Of a stretch of DNA of 64,000 bases, positions 41,597 through 49,939 are shown piece after piece. The position numbers and the translations under genes are program-made. Within the stretch, counting starts at the first letter, position 1, and each line of letters starts with the position of its first letter. Below the pieces are notes generated by a model, which worked only from the letters and a program-made list of their open reading frames with translations, was not told where the DNA came from and ran no database searches. Origin of the DNA: Paenibacillus sp. FSL H8-0332 (lineage in GTDB: Bacteria > Bacillota > Bacilli > Paenibacillales > Paenibacillaceae); the NCBI RefSeq assembly GCF_037963835.1, contig NZ_CP150145.1, positions 4,092,001-4,156,000 on the forward strand, given 5' to 3'.

Positions 41597-43978
41597 TTAT
41601 TTCACCTCGATCAGTGTGTGATAGGGCGTATAATCCGATTGCAAAAAGGTTCTGCCCAGCTTCAGATACTCCCGCTTGGCCGCCAGCATGATCTGCTTCA
41701 TCCCGATGGAACAGCCCTCATGCGCCGCATAAAAGGCCGCATTCAAGGCAATGTTCTTGATGTTGCCTCCGGCAAGAATGAACTTCTCCGCCATGAAATC
41801 GTAATCCAGGCCAGGATCAAGGGGCGCTCCCGCCGGGAACATTCCCCGCCAGATCCGGCCGCGCTGCTGCTGCTCCGGGAACGGGAATTCCAGCTTGAAG
41901 TGCAGCCTGCGGGCAAAGGCATCGTCCAGATTCTGATTCAGGTTGGTCGCCAGAATCACAATTCCCGTGTACTCCTCCATCTTCTGCAGCAGGTAGCTGA
42001 TCTCCACATTCGCATACCGGTCATGCGCATCCTTGACCTCGGAGCGCTTGCCGAACAAGGCATCCGCTTCGTCGAAGAAGAGAATGGCGTTCGAGGTCTC
42101 CGCTTCATCAAAAATCCGTGAAAGATTCTTCTCGGTCTCCCCGATATACTTGCTCACGATCTGCGAGACATCAATCTTGTAGATTTCCAGGCTCAGCTCT
42201 GTCGCAATCACCTCGGCCGCCATCGTCTTCCCGGAGCCTGGCGGCCCCGAGAAGAGGATGTTCAGCCCTCTTCCGAGTGACAGCCGCCCTGCAAATCCCC
42301 ACTCTCCATACACGAGTGCACGGTATTTCACCTGACGGCAGATTTCCTTCAGCTGATTCAGCTGCTCTTCGGGAAGCACCAGCATGTCCCAGGTATACAT
42401 GGCCTGGACCTTCGAGGCCAGTGCCTGAATTCTGCGGCTGGACTGGAAGTAACAGGCTTGGTAGAGATCCTTCATGCTGATCCCGCTCTCCCTGGAGCCA
42501 TTCCAGACGGCGATGTTCTCACCGCCGTTCAGCGCGGCCCGGATCTGGCTTGCCGTAAAGCGGAAGTTGCCGCTGACTTCATCCAGTTCCATCTGCGGAG
42601 ACAGCTTATACTCCTTACCGAAGGCAGTCCAAGCGGCCTTGCGGGCCGCCGCATCCGGAAAGAGCAAGTCCATCTGCATGAAATTCAGCGGAATTCCGGT
42701 TAAGCTGATCCCCCACTGCGCTTCTCCAAGGATGAATGTCAGCGGTGCGCAGGCGGCCAGCATCTCCATGAGGAGCCGGATCTGCAGGCTGTAACGGTCA
42801 TCCTCTGTCACCAGGCTGTCGAAGCCGGTGAAGCAGAGGGCCGTCTTCATCAGCAGCGCATGCCGTCCAAGCAGCTTCAGCATTTCGCTGAAATCAGCCT
42901 CAGGGCGCAGCAGCTTCTCCAGATCGGCAACCAGGACAGAGAGTCCCAGGGTGCCGCAGACCTCGCGAATACCGCCCAGCTTCACGGCCTCGTCCGGCCC
43001 GCTGACGTATAGCAGGCTGCGAGAGCTACCGGAGCTGCCAGCCCAGCTGCTGTTGTAATGCCTCACGAACCGCAGCAGCTTCTGCTCCAGCTCAGCCGGG
43101 AAACGGGATTGCTGCGGAAGGGGCACCGTGCTAAGATTCGCTGCCTTCGTCAGCCGCTCATCCAGCACCTCATAGCCGAGCAGCAGATTCACCGCCCAAT
43201 CCTCCAGCTTCAGCGGCCGGGCGATTAGCGGAATGCGGCTGTCTCCGTACTCCCCTCTTCGCTCCAGCAGCAGCTTCATCAGCGGCGCATTCGCATCAAG
43301 CAGCAGACGAGCCGCCTGCCGCTCCTCCTCTACCCCGGCGAATACTTCCAGGACCCAACCAACCGAAGGGCGCTTATCCGACATATCATTCTGCAGGTAG
43401 GCATAGATTCTCCCGTACTTGCCGTACAGCTCAGGCGCCAGACAAGCCACCAGGATGCTTACCTCCAGCCCTGACAGGTTAAGTACAGAAGCCACCTCCG
43501 GGAGCATGAGTCTGGGTGCGGAACTGGATGGCTGCCCGGTAGATGGGTGGAAGCTTGCCTTAAGTCTGGCAGCGATCTGCCGTTCCAGATGAGCTATTTC
43601 CGCTGTTAAGAGATTGATGTAAAGCCGATCTTCAGGCTGGACATCCAGCAGACTGCGGATCTCCTCGTCCACAAGCTCCAGCTCTGCGTGCGGCTGCGGT
43701 CCCTCAAGGTACCTGAGCTTAAGCCGGAGCTCCAGCAGTTGCAGCTCTTCTGCGAGATGCTCTTGGTTGGAGTTGTAGGGCGGAGCGGGTTCGCCGCTCT
43801 CCTCTCGGGGAGCTGCTGCTCTGGAAATTGCTTCAGAAGCTGCTGCTTCGTGAGCGGAAGCGGAAGGAGTTGCAACGCCTGTGCCAATCTCGGCTGCTTC
43901 GACCCGTTCCATACTGTCAGCACCTTCCGCTGTTTCCTTTCGATAGCCTCTAGCCATTTTGTTGAATTTCATCGGCAA
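41597..43978 (-). CDS. eCIS-associated AAA+ ATPase (Afp15-like)
   Basis: About 793 residues. The N-terminal 90 residues are Ala/Glu/Ser-rich and variable. A middle segment carries a degenerate nucleotide-binding fold (YVSGPDEAVKLGGIREVCGT). The C-terminal AAA+ domain has Walker A GPPGSGKT near residue 585, Walker B ILFFDEADALFGKRSEVKDA near 635 and an arginine-finger region FARRLHFKLEFP. In Afp and PVC systems this ATPase is needed for particle assembly. Starts GTG 43990, TTG 43978 and ATG 43972 are all possible; I choose TTG because GAGG lies six bases upstream. It opens the structural operon. Confidence 0.85.
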   Translation of the reverse strand: MPMKFNKMARGYRKETAEGADSMERVEAAEIGTGVATPSASAHEAAASEAISRAAAPREESGEPAPPYNSNQEHLAEELQLLELRLKLRYLEGPQPHAELELVDEEIRSLLDVQPEDRLYINLLTAEIAHLERQIAARLKASFHPSTGQPSSSAPRLMLPEVASVLNLSGLEVSILVACLAPELYGKYGRIYAYLQNDMSDKRPSVGWVLEVFAGVEEERQAARLLLDANAPLMKLLLERRGEYGDSRIPLIARPLKLEDWAVNLLLGYEVLDERLTKAANLSTVPLPQQSRFPAELEQKLLRFVRHYNSSWAGSSGSSRSLLYVSGPDEAVKLGGIREVCGTLGLSVLVADLEKLLRPEADFSEMLKLLGRHALLMKTALCFTGFDSLVTEDDRYSLQIRLLMEMLAACAPLTFILGEAQWGISLTGIPLNFMQMDLLFPDAAARKAAWTAFGKEYKLSPQMELDEVSGNFRFTASQIRAALNGGENIAVWNGSRESGISMKDLYQACYFQSSRRIQALASKVQAMYTWDMLVLPEEQLNQLKEICRQVKYRALVYGEWGFAGRLSLGRGLNILFSGPPGSGKTMAAEVIATELSLEIYKIDVSQIVSKYIGETEKNLSRIFDEAETSNAILFFDEADALFGKRSEVKDAHDRYANVEISYLLQKMEEYTGIVILATNLNQNLDDAFARRLHFKLEFPFPEQQQRGRIWRGMFPAGAPLDPGLDYDFMAEKFILAGGNIKNIALNAAFYAAHEGCSIGMKQIMLAAKREYLKLGRTFLQSDYTPYHTLIEVK

Positions 43979-44094
43979 TTCTGTCCTCACTCTATATTTT
44001 CTTGTTCATATATAAAGTAAGTTTTGGGAGGGGAATTACAACTGGGGAGTGGGGGAAATTTCATTTGAATTATTACTGTGAACAGTAGAGAAAA

Positions 44095-44124
44095 AGCCAC
44101 CCTGTATCACATACCAGGATGGCT
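44095..44124 (-). terminator. Terminator after the immunity gene
   Basis: AGCCA-CCTG arms with one mismatch form a hairpin, followed by TTTTT on the minus strand, 22 bases after the immunity stop. It separates the toxin/immunity unit from the eCIS structural operon, whose promoter must lie in 43991-44094; I could not identify it with confidence. Confidence 0.75.
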
Positions 44125-44145
44125 AAAATTATATTTTTTAATATA

Positions 44146-44586
44146 TTAGTCTTCCTCCCAATTTTCTTTAGCATCATTAAGTCTTTGGATCATAAATTCA
44201 TAAAAATTGTCTGCACGTTTTCCATTAAATCCTGATGTTCTATCCCAAGATATAACAGAACACTCCCCTATTGAGGTATCCGTAGTATCAAGACAATAGA
44301 AAAATTCATCACAATCCTCAATTACAATATAGTCATGTGGTAGTCCGAAATTTCTTAGTTTTTCTGTTCTTGTAACAACGGTAGGAGAAGATTTACCTTG
44401 TCCAAGAATGTCTACCCCAAACATCCCTCCCGAACCATAGTTTTCTAAGAACCATTTATAGCTTTGAGGGAGTTCAACTTTTAACATTGTTTCAACCGCT
44501 ACTATTTTCTCTTTGGTAATTCCACCTGTAAAATCAGTCTCATCAGAATTCTCTTGAATAAAACTTTCTAGCTTCTCAAAAGTCAC
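44146..44586 (-). CDS. SUKH (SMI1/KNR4) family immunity protein
   Basis: A 146-residue SUKH-fold protein: ITKEKIVAVETMLKVELPQS, YKWFLENYGSGGMFGVDILG, and DYIVIEDCDEFFYCLDTTD followed by FYEFMIQRLNDAKE. SUKH proteins neutralise nuclease and other toxins of polymorphic toxin systems by direct binding. It uses a GTG start with GGAGG eight bases upstream, 29 bases after the toxin stop. The gene is AT-rich like the toxin tip, and unlike the eCIS genes around it. Confidence 0.9.
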   Translation of the reverse strand: MTFEKLESFIQENSDETDFTGGITKEKIVAVETMLKVELPQSYKWFLENYGSGGMFGVDILGQGKSSPTVVTRTEKLRNFGLPHDYIVIEDCDEFFYCLDTTDTSIGECSVISWDRTSGFNGKRADNFYEFMIQRLNDAKENWEED

Positions 44587-44615
44587 CTTTTATTCCTCCA
44601 TTGTACAAGATTATT

Positions 44616-47600
44616 TTACATTGATTTCATAATTTCTTTTGCTCTACTTCTCCAATACTTAGCTCTAAAATTATTATACTGTTTATCTAAAATAGGATTA
44701 TTTCGGAAACTACCTCCATTTTCAACGAGACCATGTAATATTTTAGTATATTCATCATGTAAACTAGCAGGTATTTCTACCATCGGACCTGGTTCCAATT
44801 GAATTGTATGGTGCAGTTCAATTTTGGTACCATCTTTCCAATACGGAGGTTTACCTTTTCTCATTAATTGAAGGTTAGTTAATCCAGTTTCTGGATCAAC
44901 CTGCCTCCAATCTATATCACTTCTTTGGTATACTCGTCTACTAATGTCTCTTACTTGTCCATCAACCTTTGTGGTCCCACTAAACTCAACCGTTGTGTAG
45001 GAATTTCTAGTTTCTATTATATTATTTAGATCTATCTTACCGCCATTATCAACCGCATTTTTATAAACATCTGCTCTTTTTGCAAGTTCTAAGTTACTAA
45101 GCTTATCAATCTCTGAATCATGAAGCAGGATTGGTTTATTACTAGTTCCTTCAAGATGCTTTAATTCCTTCTCATCGATATCGCGAATCGTTCCGTCAGC
45201 CAGCAGCACCCAAGGATTAACCTCGCCATACAGACGGATATGCTTACCCTTGCGCACCAGCTTAAACTTCTTGAACTTGAACTTTTGCAGAATCCGGTCC
45301 AGCAGGCCCCGGAGATTTTTGGCCCCCTTCATAAGCCCTTTTTGCAGGCTCTTGATCACGATTTTACCATTACGTATGATCATGCTGCCGCTCCTGGAGG
45401 CCAGCTTGGCTCCGGATTTCAGCAGGCTCTTGATGCCTTTGGCTCCTGCGCCTACAACGTTCTTCACCCCGCTGGCTGCCGCTCCGACGCCCTTCTTGAC
45501 AGCTTGTCCGGCTTTCTTGAGGTTGGCTCCGACAGCTTTGAAGCCACCCGCCATCGCCAGCTCAACCAGTCCCATCGCCAGTGCAGTAGCGAGCGCAATC
45601 GCGGCAGGTTCGATCATCTTCTGCCAGCCCTGGCTCAGGTAGGTGCCGATGTAGCCGGCGGCTTGCGCTAAGGCTTGCGCAATAGAAACAATTGCCTGAG
45701 CCTGCATCGCAACAGTGATAATATTAATAATAGGGGGAATAAGAACAGTAATGGCACCGCCACTGATGGCAAATGCAGCGCCCACAACAACTAATACTCC
45801 AGCTATGCCCGCAAGCAGCTGTAATCCATGGGCCTTCATCCATTTTATTACAAATGATTTAATTTGGTCAAACAACATTTTCGCATTGCCTGCGCGCAGC
45901 TTCGCACCGTCTGCGATCTTGCCGCCAAGGCTCTGCTTGGCAGCTCCGGTGTCGAATTCCGCCATAATGCTGTCCATTGTAGCCGGGTCGCGGCTGCCGG
46001 ACAGCTCCTTCGTTTCTCCATCCTTCAGGTTCGCTTCCTGCACCAGCGCCGGGTCCATTTCGCCTTGCTCCACCGATTCCATCTCGATATCTTCAGGGGT
46101 CAGCTTCTCATCCGCTGCCGGACCCGCACCTTCCGTCTGCTCTACAGCTCCGCCTTCTGCTGCTCCAGCCCCCATTGGCTTGGAGATATCTACTCCGAGC
46201 AGATACTCCCACATCTTCCCTTCCAGATGGCTGAATGAACGCTTCGCCGCCTTCCCAAGCGCTCCGATACGGACAAGAACATCCAGGAAAGTCGCAATCA
46301 GCAGATTGCCGAGCGTTGAGATCAGCTTGGAATAGAAGTTCTGCACTGCTGCCAGTGCCTGATCCACTTTAGCGGCCAGGAAGTCCATAACTTGAGTGAC
46401 CTTGGTCTTGAGCTTCTGGGCCAGCTGGTTGACCGCTTTAATGGCCTTGTTGACAACTCCGTCAATTTTGCTACATATCTTGGCGGCGATGCCGGGGAAC
46501 TTGGCAAATACAACTGACACCAGCTTTTTAAGCAGCACACCCAGTCCCTTGATCAGGGTTGTAATCAGCTTGCGGCCCAGTTCAATGATGCCCAGTACAG
46601 CCTGCTTCGCTTTGTCAAAAATAAACTTAACCGCTTTGCGGAGACCCTCAAAAATGAAGTTGACTGCTTTCTTGACGAGTTCGACCACGGCTTCCAGCTT
46701 ACCCTTCACCCAGCCGAGGAAGCCGCCCTTCTTCTCTTCTTTGGCCTTCTCCTGTTCATGCTTGCCGTCTGCTTCCTTCTTCGCTTTACTGTAGGCCTGC
46801 GTCGCTTCCCCCTCCGCTTCGGACTGCTTCTTCTGAGCTTCCCGCTCTTTGTCTGTGCGGACGCTGTTGATCTCCTGCTTCTTCTGCTGGGCGGCTGACC
46901 CGGCCTGTTTGGTATAGTCCGTCTCGGCAGCATCCAGCTCCTTTTTCCACTCGCCCTGCAATTGGGTGACTTCTGCTTTGGCTCCAGTCTGCTGGCTGAT
47001 CTGCTTGTTCTTCGCCTCAGTCTCGGCCTGCCGGATTTGCGCCTGGCTGTCGGCTTTGGAGCCCAGCACTTTACTATCGAATTTCGCTTGCTCCTTCTTA
47101 TATTCCGCCTGCTTGGCACCAAGCTGCTTCTTCATCTCTGGAGCCAGACTGCGGTTCAGTCCGGCAGTCATATCTGCAGGCAGCGCCAGCGCAGGCAGTT
47201 TTTTGGCCCCGGGCGCCTGACCGCCTTTCAGCCCAGCAGCAGCCTTCACCACGGTGCCATCCGGCTCAGGATAGATCTCATTCTCCCCGAACGGCTGCTT
47301 GATCTGGCCCATCTCCGCCTGCTTGGCTGCGCTCACCTGCTGGGAGGCCTCCTGATGAAAACCCTCCATCTGGGAGGGATCGGCCTCCCCGGTCATACTG
47401 ATTCCCGGCGGCTGGGCGGCTGCGGAGCGAATTTCGCTGAGCATCGCCTCCGGATTGCTCCCGGAACCGGAAGCACTAATGTTCATTTTATCCAGCTTCC
47501 CTGTACTAACAGCCCCGCCGGTACGCTCGCTTTTGAAGCCTTCCTTCACCGTGTGCTTCAGCGCAGCCGGTTTCTTCCGGGCCTGCAGGACCTTCCCTTT

Positions 47601-48584
47601 CAAGCCGGTCGGCACTGGAACAGCAGGCAGCCCTTGCTTGGTCTTCTGCGTCTGCTTCGAGAATGCACCGGAGGATACATTCACAGCCTGGGCATAGGCA
47701 TCCCCCAGCTCTGTGGGCTGAACCTGTGTCAGCTGATCCAGAATCTGCCCCGGATCTTCACCGCTGATCTTCACCGCCTTGCCCTTCGCCGGCTTCTCCT
47801 TCCCATCTCCCGCCAAGGCACTTAGTGCTGCTCCGAGCGATGGCTCCTTCGCTGCTTTCTTCGGTGCATCAGCGCCTTTGGAGACGGCGGACTTCTTGGC
47901 TGGCTCCGGCGCATCCCCTCCCTGAGCTGCTGCGGGCTCCTCCGCCTTCCCGGCATGTACCAGTCCCGCAGACGGCTCTTCCCTGGCCTCTTCTGCAGCC
48001 GGAGCAGCGGAATCTGGTTCTGCCGCTTCAGCTTGCACCTCTACAGCGGCCTCCACTCTCCCCTTTGGCCGGGCAGGCGCTGGCGTCTTCTTAACAGCCG
48101 CGGGACCTGAAGAACTGCCCCCACTAGCAGGCTTAGTTTGTGTGACAGACGCAGCAGCGCCTGCTGCCTGCCCTTCCGGCTCCTCCTTACTCTGCATCTT
48201 GGCTTCAGCCGGAGCGCTGGCTTGCTCTGCTTCTGCTGGCACCGGTTCCGGTGAAGCCGTATGCTCTTCCATCTGGGCTTCTGCGGCCACGCTCTTACTT
48301 GGTCCAGCCGCCTGGGTTCCATGATCTGCCTGCTCTTTCTTCTTCCCATCCTCCTTCAGACTCGATAACAATTGAACCACGGCCCGGTTGCCGAGTGTGC
48401 GCTGGAGCGCCAGCTTGTCTTCACGGCTTAAGGAAGCCGGATTCTGGCGGACACGCCGGATAATCTCTACCGGGTCCGGTTGTTTCGCGGCTGCCGGATG
48501 AATGAATACCTGTGGATTGCTGTATGGTTTATGGCCGCCGGATGCTTTCTCTTTGTCCTTACTCACGGTTGCTTGGGTCTGCAA
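44616..48584 (-). CDS. Polymorphic toxin, eCIS effector with C-terminal LHH nuclease domain
   Basis: About 1322 residues from a TTG at 48584, chosen because GGGGGG lies just upstream; an ATG at 48671 lacks a ribosome site. Near residues 40-72 it has IIRRVRQNPASLSREDKLAL then LQRTLGNRAVVQLL, the short motif carried by many eCIS-linked effectors of the DUF4157 type. A 250-residue Pro/Ala/Glu-rich linker follows, then a charged coiled coil with KKQ/EAE runs, amphipathic helices (FIFEGLRKAVKFIFDKAKQA), hydrophobic segments (LLAGIAGVLVVVGAAFAISG), and a pre-toxin strand region (IRLYGEVNPWVLLADG). The C-terminal ~185 residues form an HNH/EndoVII nuclease of the LHH class (IELHHTIQLEPGP). It probably degrades DNA in target cells. 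Confidence 0.85.
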   Translation of the reverse strand: MQTQATVSKDKEKASGGHKPYSNPQVFIHPAAAKQPDPVEIIRRVRQNPASLSREDKLALQRTLGNRAVVQLLSSLKEDGKKKEQADHGTQAAGPSKSVAAEAQMEEHTASPEPVPAEAEQASAPAEAKMQSKEEPEGQAAGAAASVTQTKPASGGSSSGPAAVKKTPAPARPKGRVEAAVEVQAEAAEPDSAAPAAEEAREEPSAGLVHAGKAEEPAAAQGGDAPEPAKKSAVSKGADAPKKAAKEPSLGAALSALAGDGKEKPAKGKAVKISGEDPGQILDQLTQVQPTELGDAYAQAVNVSSGAFSKQTQKTKQGLPAVPVPTGLKGKVLQARKKPAALKHTVKEGFKSERTGGAVSTGKLDKMNISASGSGSNPEAMLSEIRSAAAQPPGISMTGEADPSQMEGFHQEASQQVSAAKQAEMGQIKQPFGENEIYPEPDGTVVKAAAGLKGGQAPGAKKLPALALPADMTAGLNRSLAPEMKKQLGAKQAEYKKEQAKFDSKVLGSKADSQAQIRQAETEAKNKQISQQTGAKAEVTQLQGEWKKELDAAETDYTKQAGSAAQQKKQEINSVRTDKEREAQKKQSEAEGEATQAYSKAKKEADGKHEQEKAKEEKKGGFLGWVKGKLEAVVELVKKAVNFIFEGLRKAVKFIFDKAKQAVLGIIELGRKLITTLIKGLGVLLKKLVSVVFAKFPGIAAKICSKIDGVVNKAIKAVNQLAQKLKTKVTQVMDFLAAKVDQALAAVQNFYSKLISTLGNLLIATFLDVLVRIGALGKAAKRSFSHLEGKMWEYLLGVDISKPMGAGAAEGGAVEQTEGAGPAADEKLTPEDIEMESVEQGEMDPALVQEANLKDGETKELSGSRDPATMDSIMAEFDTGAAKQSLGGKIADGAKLRAGNAKMLFDQIKSFVIKWMKAHGLQLLAGIAGVLVVVGAAFAISGGAITVLIPPIINIITVAMQAQAIVSIAQALAQAAGYIGTYLSQGWQKMIEPAAIALATALAMGLVELAMAGGFKAVGANLKKAGQAVKKGVGAAASGVKNVVGAGAKGIKSLLKSGAKLASRSGSMIIRNGKIVIKSLQKGLMKGAKNLRGLLDRILQKFKFKKFKLVRKGKHIRLYGEVNPWVLLADGTIRDIDEKELKHLEGTSNKPILLHDSEIDKLSNLELAKRADVYKNAVDNGGKIDLNNIIETRNSYTTVEFSGTTKVDGQVRDISRRVYQRSDIDWRQVDPETGLTNLQLMRKGKPPYWKDGTKIELHHTIQLEPGPMVEIPASLHDEYTKILHGLVENGGSFRNNPILDKQYNNFRAKYWRSRAKEIMKSM

Positions 48585-48676
48585 TGGAGTCCCCCCTCTG
48601 TAAAAAATCGATCCTATAGATAAAGTAAAATCCATAGCGCTTTTTACAGCCGGAGTCATAAATAAATCCATTTATT

Positions 48677-48704
48677 CAATTAATTATGTATATTTGTATG
48701 TCAA
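48677..48704 (-). promoter_or_regulatory. Candidate promoter of the toxin-immunity unit
   Basis: A consensus -35 TTGACA (48704-48699) with a 16-base spacer and TAATTG (48682-48677) lies directly after the terminator whose T-run it overlaps. It gives a leader of about 85 bases. Confidence 0.4.
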
Positions 48705-48725
48705 AAAGGCCGCCCGAAGGCAGCC
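48703..48725 (-). terminator. UUCG-loop terminator after the lysin gene
   Basis: GGCTGCC-TTCG-GGCGGCC followed by TTTTT on the minus strand, 18 bases after the DUF1906 stop. A stable tetraloop and T-run make a strong terminator. Confidence 0.88.
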
Positions 48726-48743
48726 TGTAACCCGTTCTGCGGA

Positions 48744-49541
48744 TTAACGATTATTTGGGTCTGCCGCTTGACCCGAGGCTTTGCGCAGCTCATTCGCCAG
48801 ACGGTGAAATTCTTTTCCAGACTCTGCATTACCCGCTGCCATATAAGCCGCTTGAAGAAAAGCAATGATCTTGCCCGCATCCTCTTTCTTCATCATATAG
48901 TCTTTCCCCTCTCCGTTTGCACTGCCTGGTGCAGGAACCGCAGCAGACTGCGTGCTCCACCAGCCGGCTTCTCCGCTGGACTGGTTGAGGTCCACATTCA
49001 CCCCGTGAACCGGTTGACCTAGTCCCTTGGGGCCGTTGTCGTATTGATAAAGGTGGATACCTTCCGCTTTCCGGCCTTTACTCCAGGCATACGTCTGCCA
49101 AAAGCCGGTGCAGGCCTTAGCGGCCATTGCAGCTTCAATAACGGTCACGCTCCCGTAGACACCCGACTGGTAGTTCCGGGCGGCCTCTCCTGCTGCCGTA
49201 ATATACCCGATCACCGTATCCATATGTTTCGCAGAGGCGTCGAAATCTACGGCGAAGTAGATCCGGCTCCCGGCAGGTTGTCCAACCGCAAGGGCCGTCT
49301 GTGCGGCAATCGCCCCGTCTGTCAGACCGGCTGCACGGCCTCCCAGCGCACGGCTGGCGGTCGTTTCATACACAGAGACAATTTGCAGCCCCGCAGCGCT
49401 GATCGCAACCGCCTCCGCCTGGGTTAATCTTTTCCAGCCGGAGGGCACGAGGTAACGGCATACGAATTCGTAACCATCCTCCTTGAATTTCTTAGCCAGT
49501 GTACGTGTTAGCGGTGCTGCGCAATCAAAGCCTTTGGCCAT
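48744..49541 (-). CDS. DUF1906 glycoside-hydrolase-like protein, probable cell-wall lysin
   Basis: A 265-residue protein with the DUF1906 (Rv2525c-like) barrel: MAKGFDCAAPLTRTLAKKF, EFVCRYLVP, LQIVSVYETTASRALGG, IYFAVDFDASAKHMDTVIGY, GVYGSVTVIEA, and FWQTYAWSKGR. The C-terminal 60 residues are a charged helical tail that may bind the wall or partner proteins. There is no signal peptide, which fits export through a holin. It is the last gene of the lysis unit and would degrade peptidoglycan to free particles. Confidence 0.85.
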   Translation of the reverse strand: MAKGFDCAAPLTRTLAKKFKEDGYEFVCRYLVPSGWKRLTQAEAVAISAAGLQIVSVYETTASRALGGRAAGLTDGAIAAQTALAVGQPAGSRIYFAVDFDASAKHMDTVIGYITAAGEAARNYQSGVYGSVTVIEAAMAAKACTGFWQTYAWSKGRKAEGIHLYQYDNGPKGLGQPVHGVNVDLNQSSGEAGWWSTQSAAVPAPGSANGEGKDYMMKKEDAGKIIAFLQAAYMAAGNAESGKEFHRLANELRKASGQAADPNNR

Positions 49542-49563
49542 TCCCCCATCTCCTTCCTGTCTG

Positions 49564-49830
49564 CTACCCGATTAATATTTTCATCAAAAGTCCCGCTGCG
49601 GCAATACACATCCCCACGCTGCTAATGATCGTGCCCACCAGCCAGCGTTGATTCTCCCCTTGCCTGAGCTTCAATCTGGACAGCTCATCCCGCATCTCAT
49701 CCATCCGCAAATGCGCCGATTTGCTGCTCTGCATGGCCTCAAGCGCAATATCCCTTGCACTGTTCATGATGTCGAGCTTGGTCTCTACCCGGGTCAACCG
49801 TTGAAGGATTTCATTCATGTCGTCTGGCAT
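49564..49830 (-). CDS. xhlA: XhlA-like hemolysin/holin-associated protein
   Basis: An 88-residue protein with an N-terminal coiled coil (MNEILQRLTRVETKLDIMNS, LRMDEMRDELSRLKLRQGEN) and one C-terminal membrane helix (GTIISSVGMCIAAAGLLMKI). This is the XhlA layout known from the Bacillus subtilis PBSX lysis cassette, where XhlA works with a holin and an endolysin. GGGGG is placed upstream of the ATG. It precedes the DUF1906 lysin by 22 bases. Confidence 0.85.
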   Translation of the reverse strand: MPDDMNEILQRLTRVETKLDIMNSARDIALEAMQSSKSAHLRMDEMRDELSRLKLRQGENQRWLVGTIISSVGMCIAAAGLLMKILIG

Positions 49831-49939
49831 ATCGTACCCCCGCTAATGGAGCTGGCTGATCTCCCGTTAATGAATAGCTCCAAGCTGCAGCCACTGATCC
49901 GGCAACAGCCTGGAAGCCGTGCATTGCTTACTTAGCCGC

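Noticed and set aside
18537..44000. Prophage or defective PBSX-like phage instead of an eCIS
   Set aside because: There are no capsid, portal, terminase or integrase genes. The AAA+ ATPase, Pvc16-like, LysM, PAAR-like and DUF6760-like proteins are eCIS markers. Lysis genes of PBSX type alone are not enough.
43991..44094. TTGTAA and TTATAT as a sigma-A promoter for the eCIS operon
   Set aside because: The spacer is 20 bases, too long for a normal vegetative promoter. It may be used by an alternative sigma factor, but I cannot support a call.
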